47,702 nucleotides of DNA from a virus: the IMG/VR virus record IMGVR_UViG_3300042691_030306, positions 1 through 47,702 of that record, one strand, 5' to 3'. Positions within the stretch are counted from its first letter, which is position 1, and every line of letters starts with the position of its first letter. Position numbers and translations under genes: made by a program. The notes beneath the pieces were generated by a model. The model saw only the letters and a program-made list of their open reading frames with translations, did no database searches and was not told where the DNA came from. Shown piece by piece: positions 46,623 to 47,702 of this stretch.

Positions 46623-47702
46623 TTATACGTTAACTGGTGCAGGGTATGTTGGTTGAGGTAGTGCATTTGCTCTTGCGCTTGATGCTGATGAAATACTACG
46701 AGCAACACTTAAAGCAGCACCAGGAACTGCTGCAGTGGTATCTGATGAATAAGTGACCTTATCCATTGTTGAAGATGTAGGAAATCCAGCCCCAAAGTAT
46801 CCTGCTGTTGAGTTTCCTGTTGCAGCAAGAGAACTACGAGCAACACTTAATGCAGCACCAGGAACTGCTGCTGTTGTATCACTTGAATAAGTAACCTTAT
46901 CCATTGTTGATCTTGAATTGAAAGATCCATCAACACCACCACCAAAGTATCCTGCGGTTGAGTTTCCTGTTGCAGCAAAACGATAACGAGCAAGACTTAA
47001 AGCAGCACCAGGAACTGCTGCTGTTGTATCACTTGAATAAGTAACCTTATCCATTGATGACCCTCCTCCGAAACCAAAACCACCACCAAAGTAACCAGTA
47101 GTTGAATTTCCAGTAGCAGAAAATTGATAACGAGCAGCACTTAATGAGGCACCAGGAACTGTTGATCTTGTGTCTGATGCATAAGTGACCTTATCCATTG
47201 TTGAAAATGGACCAGCAGGACTTCGTCCTCCACCAAAGTAACCTGCCGTTGAGTTTCCTGTTGCAGCAAGATAACCACGTGCTGCACTTAATGCAGCACT
47301 AGGAACTGCTGCAATAGTGTCTGAAGAATAAGTAACTTTTTGAATTGTTGAATAGTATGACGCAGGCCAAATTTGTCCACCACCAAAGTATCCTGCTGTT
47401 GAAGACCCTGTTGCAGCAAGATCACTAAGAGCAGCAATTAAAAACGCACTAGGAACTGCTGCAGTAGTATCTGATGAATAAGAGACCTTATCCATTGTTG
47501 ATCTTATAGGAGTCTGCGGACCACCACCAAAGTATCCTGTGTTTGGTGTTGGTGCGAATGATGGGGTCTCAAAAGTTGGTTGTGATAATGCGTTTGCTCT
47601 AGCACTTGATGCTGCAAGACTATAACGTGCTGCACTTAATGCGGCACCAGGAACTGCTGCTGTGGTGTCAGACGAATAAGTGACCTTATCCATTGTTGAT
47701 AA
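46623..47702 (-). CDS. Partial kelch-like repeat protein (C-terminal 359 aa)
   Basis: Runs off the window end; the visible part reads into the window as LSTMDKVTYSSDT, so the true start is outside. It holds the last part of one repeat group, a linker (ARANALSQPTF and on), then a full group of six GYFGGG units, ending ARANALPQPTYPAPVNV. The units are the same as in the 1573-aa protein, so this is a paralogue. One unit reads GYFGAG. Confidence 0.85.
   Translation of the reverse strand, partial: LSTMDKVTYSSDTTAAVPGAALSAARYSLAASSARANALSQPTFETPSFAPTPNTGYFGGGPQTPIRSTMDKVSYSSDTTAAVPSAFLIAALSDLAATGSSTAGYFGGGQIWPASYYSTIQKVTYSSDTIAAVPSAALSAARGYLAATGNSTAGYFGGGRSPAGPFSTMDKVTYASDTRSTVPGASLSAARYQFSATGNSTTGYFGGGFGFGGGSSMDKVTYSSDTTAAVPGAALSLARYRFAATGNSTAGYFGGGVDGSFNSRSTMDKVTYSSDTTAAVPGAALSVARSSLAATGNSTAGYFGAGFPTSSTMDKVTYSSDTTAAVPGAALSVARSISSASSARANALPQPTYPAPVNV
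46623..47702 (-). repeat. Kelch-like coding repeats, second gene
   Basis: Six complete units plus the end of a further group, close in DNA sequence to those at 40439-45037, about 1.5-2 kb away in the same orientation. Confidence 0.9.

Noticed and set aside
40439-47702. Diversity-generating retroelement acting on the repeat proteins
   Set aside because: No reverse transcriptase and no template/variable repeat pair with adenine-specific changes is visible; variation looks like ordinary divergence between repeats.

Overview
The window looks like part of the genome of a T4-like cyanophage, a myovirus of marine Synechococcus or Prochlorococcus (Kyanoviridae type). The evidence is T4-type baseplate genes (gp26, gp27, gp5 OB domain, gp48, gp53, gp54-like) and the head-completion gene gp4. 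There is also a T4-type replication and late-transcription block in its usual order (gp32, gp59, gp33) and cyanophage accessory genes (PhoH, ThyX, glutaredoxin, 2OG-Fe(II) oxygenases, DUF4278, DUF4385). A glutamine-riboswitch-like leader of the cyanobacterial type is also present. I see no integrase, repressor or photosystem gene. Almost everything is on the minus strand; only gp4, the next gene, gp48 and gp53 (28455-30911) are on the plus strand. All directions below are given along the minus strand.

Layout by coordinate: 1-4941 is a packed block of about 21 very small genes, nearly all joined by ATGA or GTGA stop/start overlaps or short overlaps. 4997-7323 holds a ParB-like protein and an SF2 helicase. 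7454-15409 holds two very large fibre-type proteins, the second ending in an S74-type chaperone domain. 15446-16507 holds a small gene, three tRNA genes, an orphan Phd-type antitoxin-like gene and a consensus promoter. 16523-28414 is the baseplate hub and tail module. 28455-30911 is the divergent gp4 to gp53 module. 30873-32072 holds a Mom-like DNA-modification gene and a GIY-YIG homing endonuclease. 32176-37050 is the replication, recombination and nucleotide block. 37113-39332 holds the riboswitch-controlled peptides and small regulatory or redox genes. 39334-47702 is an accessory cassette in which two kelch-like repeat proteins alternate with two different 2OG oxygenases and a sulfotransferase.

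Control signals are unusually easy to read. Host-type sigma-70 promoters (TTGACN, 17-nt spacer, TATANT) sit just after gene ends or terminators. At 6034-6069 and 37072-37107 the -35 box lies in the loop of a terminator hairpin and the U-tract is the promoter spacer. Candidate T4 gp55-type late promoters (TATAAATA, CATAAATA, CTAAATAC, AATAAATA) precede structural genes, including a face-to-face pair in the 40-bp gap between gp54-like and gp4. Two short promoter-terminator cassettes (7345-7450 and 39198-39332) may encode small RNAs.

The most novel-looking part is the right-hand cassette. The 1573-aa protein contains exactly 30 copies of a roughly 50-aa motif, split by ARANALP-type linkers into five groups of six, which suggests five six-bladed propellers in a row. 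The partial second protein at the window edge ends in another group of six. A PAPS-type sulfotransferase, a prolyl-hydroxylase-like oxygenase and a DUF6445-like oxygenase are woven between them, and the junction between repeat gene and oxygenase is nearly the same sequence at both sites. A virion adhesin that is enzymatically decorated is a reasonable but untested reading.
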